This document shows, in pieces, positions 5,254-6,192 of a DNA stretch of 6,192 nt; the first letter of the stretch is position 1; each line of letters starts with the position of its first letter. A program made the translations under genes and the position numbers. The notes beneath the pieces are model-generated. The model was given only the letters and a program-made list of their open reading frames with translations. It did no database searches and had not been told where the DNA came from. The stretch spans positions 1 to 6,192 of the forward strand of contig DOVS01000227.1 of NCBI GenBank assembly GCA_003519965.1, read 5' to 3'. The DNA is from Betaproteobacteria bacterium (GTDB lineage Bacteria > Pseudomonadota > Gammaproteobacteria > Burkholderiales > UBA9220).

Positions 5254-5537
5254 CGCCAACACCCAAGCGCCGATGAAATAAAAGCGACCGGGCAGACGCC
5301 TTTGCCGCCCGCGTATTCGCAAGAGCATTCCGCCGCCGGGGCGCGCCCCTTGAACGCATAACCGAGCGACACCCGGCGCCAAACCATCGCCGAGCGAAGC
5401 AACCCATCGGAAACCGCCGTTCTCGCACCTTCCGCCAACGGCTCGCTTCGGCCGCCGAAGTCGGGTAATACAGCCACACTTCTACTGCCGCGCATGCCGT
5501 CCCCGACATTCTCGGCCATACCCGGTATGGCCCATCC
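5254..5537. other. non-coding stretch between methyltransferase and IS element
   Basis: About 284 bases with no supported gene. The minus-strand frames of up to 94 codons are Arg/Ala-rich, have no recognisable motif and partly run antisense into the methyltransferase 3' end. The segment has a GGGGCG/CGCCCC palindrome (5338-5349), a CGGGC/GCCCG hairpin just past the methyltransferase stop (5288-5311) without a T run, and a perfect palindrome next to the IS end. Confidence 0.5.
5514..5532. repeat. perfect 19-bp palindrome beside the IS end
   Basis: GGCCATACC (5514-5522) and GGTATGGCC (5524-5532) are exact reverse complements around a single C. It lies 5 bases outside the first base of the IS3-type end. 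It may be a pre-existing regulatory or terminator element that served as the insertion target. Confidence 0.6.
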
Positions 5538-5565
5538 TGAATCGCCCCGGGTTCTCCGGAGACTC
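5538..5565. repeat. terminal inverted repeat of IS3-family element
   Basis: Starts with TGA and a CGCCCCGGG core, then TTCTCCGGAGACTC, which contains a CTCCGGAG palindrome. The exact inner limit is unknown without the partner repeat, which is outside the window. Confidence 0.7.
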
Positions 5566-5576
5566 GGTTGTTTGAG

Positions 5577-6192
<616 letters not shown>

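Noticed and set aside
5235..5519. Two overlapping 94-codon minus-strand frames
   Set aside because: They have no motifs, overlap each other and the methyltransferase 3' end, and lack supported starts.

Overview
The window looks like a chromosomal segment of a GC-rich proteobacterium, most likely a gammaproteobacterium. This rests on the style of the Uup protein, a tRNA gene with encoded CCA and the codon use; I cannot name the genus. Housekeeping and metabolic genes (Uup, an MFS transporter, a methyltransferase) are strongly GC-rich. The middle, about 3260-4420, is visibly AT-richer and looks acquired.

Layout. Positions 1-1081 (minus) hold most of an ABC-F ATPase of the Uup type, cut by the left edge. 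Positions 1082-1561 are a gene-free gap. Positions 1562-2755 (minus) encode a 12-helix MFS transporter. Between its start and a divergent tRNA-Arg(CCU) gene (2829-2904, plus) lies a perfect 10-bp-arm palindrome that carries a -10-like hexamer in each direction. Positions 2905-3281 have no convincing gene but hold hairpins and a possible diverged intergenic repeat.

Accessory block. From 3282 there is a 108-residue zinc-ribbon/two-helix membrane protein, then a 194-codon reading frame (3705-4286) of related architecture that is decayed by two in-frame TGA codons and two lost zinc-ligand cysteines, then a start codon followed by an early stop (4377-4403). The gaps between these units carry integron attC-like sites. 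The one at 4293-4373 is convincing: R'' and R' boxes, complementary L boxes with one unpaired base, and a hairpin spacer. The one at 3625-3693 is weaker, with a consensus R' box and a degenerate left half. No integron integrase is visible, so the block fits a small cassette cluster lacking its integrase (CALIN) or the remnant of a larger array next to a tRNA gene.

Right side. GC-rich sequence resumes near 4430. A hairpin followed by a T run (4505-4537) and a strong inverted repeat (4552-4599) precede a class I SAM-dependent methyltransferase (4642-5253, plus). A gene-free stretch ends in a perfect 19-bp palindrome, 5 bp from the terminal inverted repeat of an IS3-family element (5538 onward). 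Its minus-strand DDE transposase (5577-6192) runs off the right edge.

The most interesting part is the cassette-like series of small zinc-ribbon membrane proteins of unknown function and the decay or recoding of the second one.
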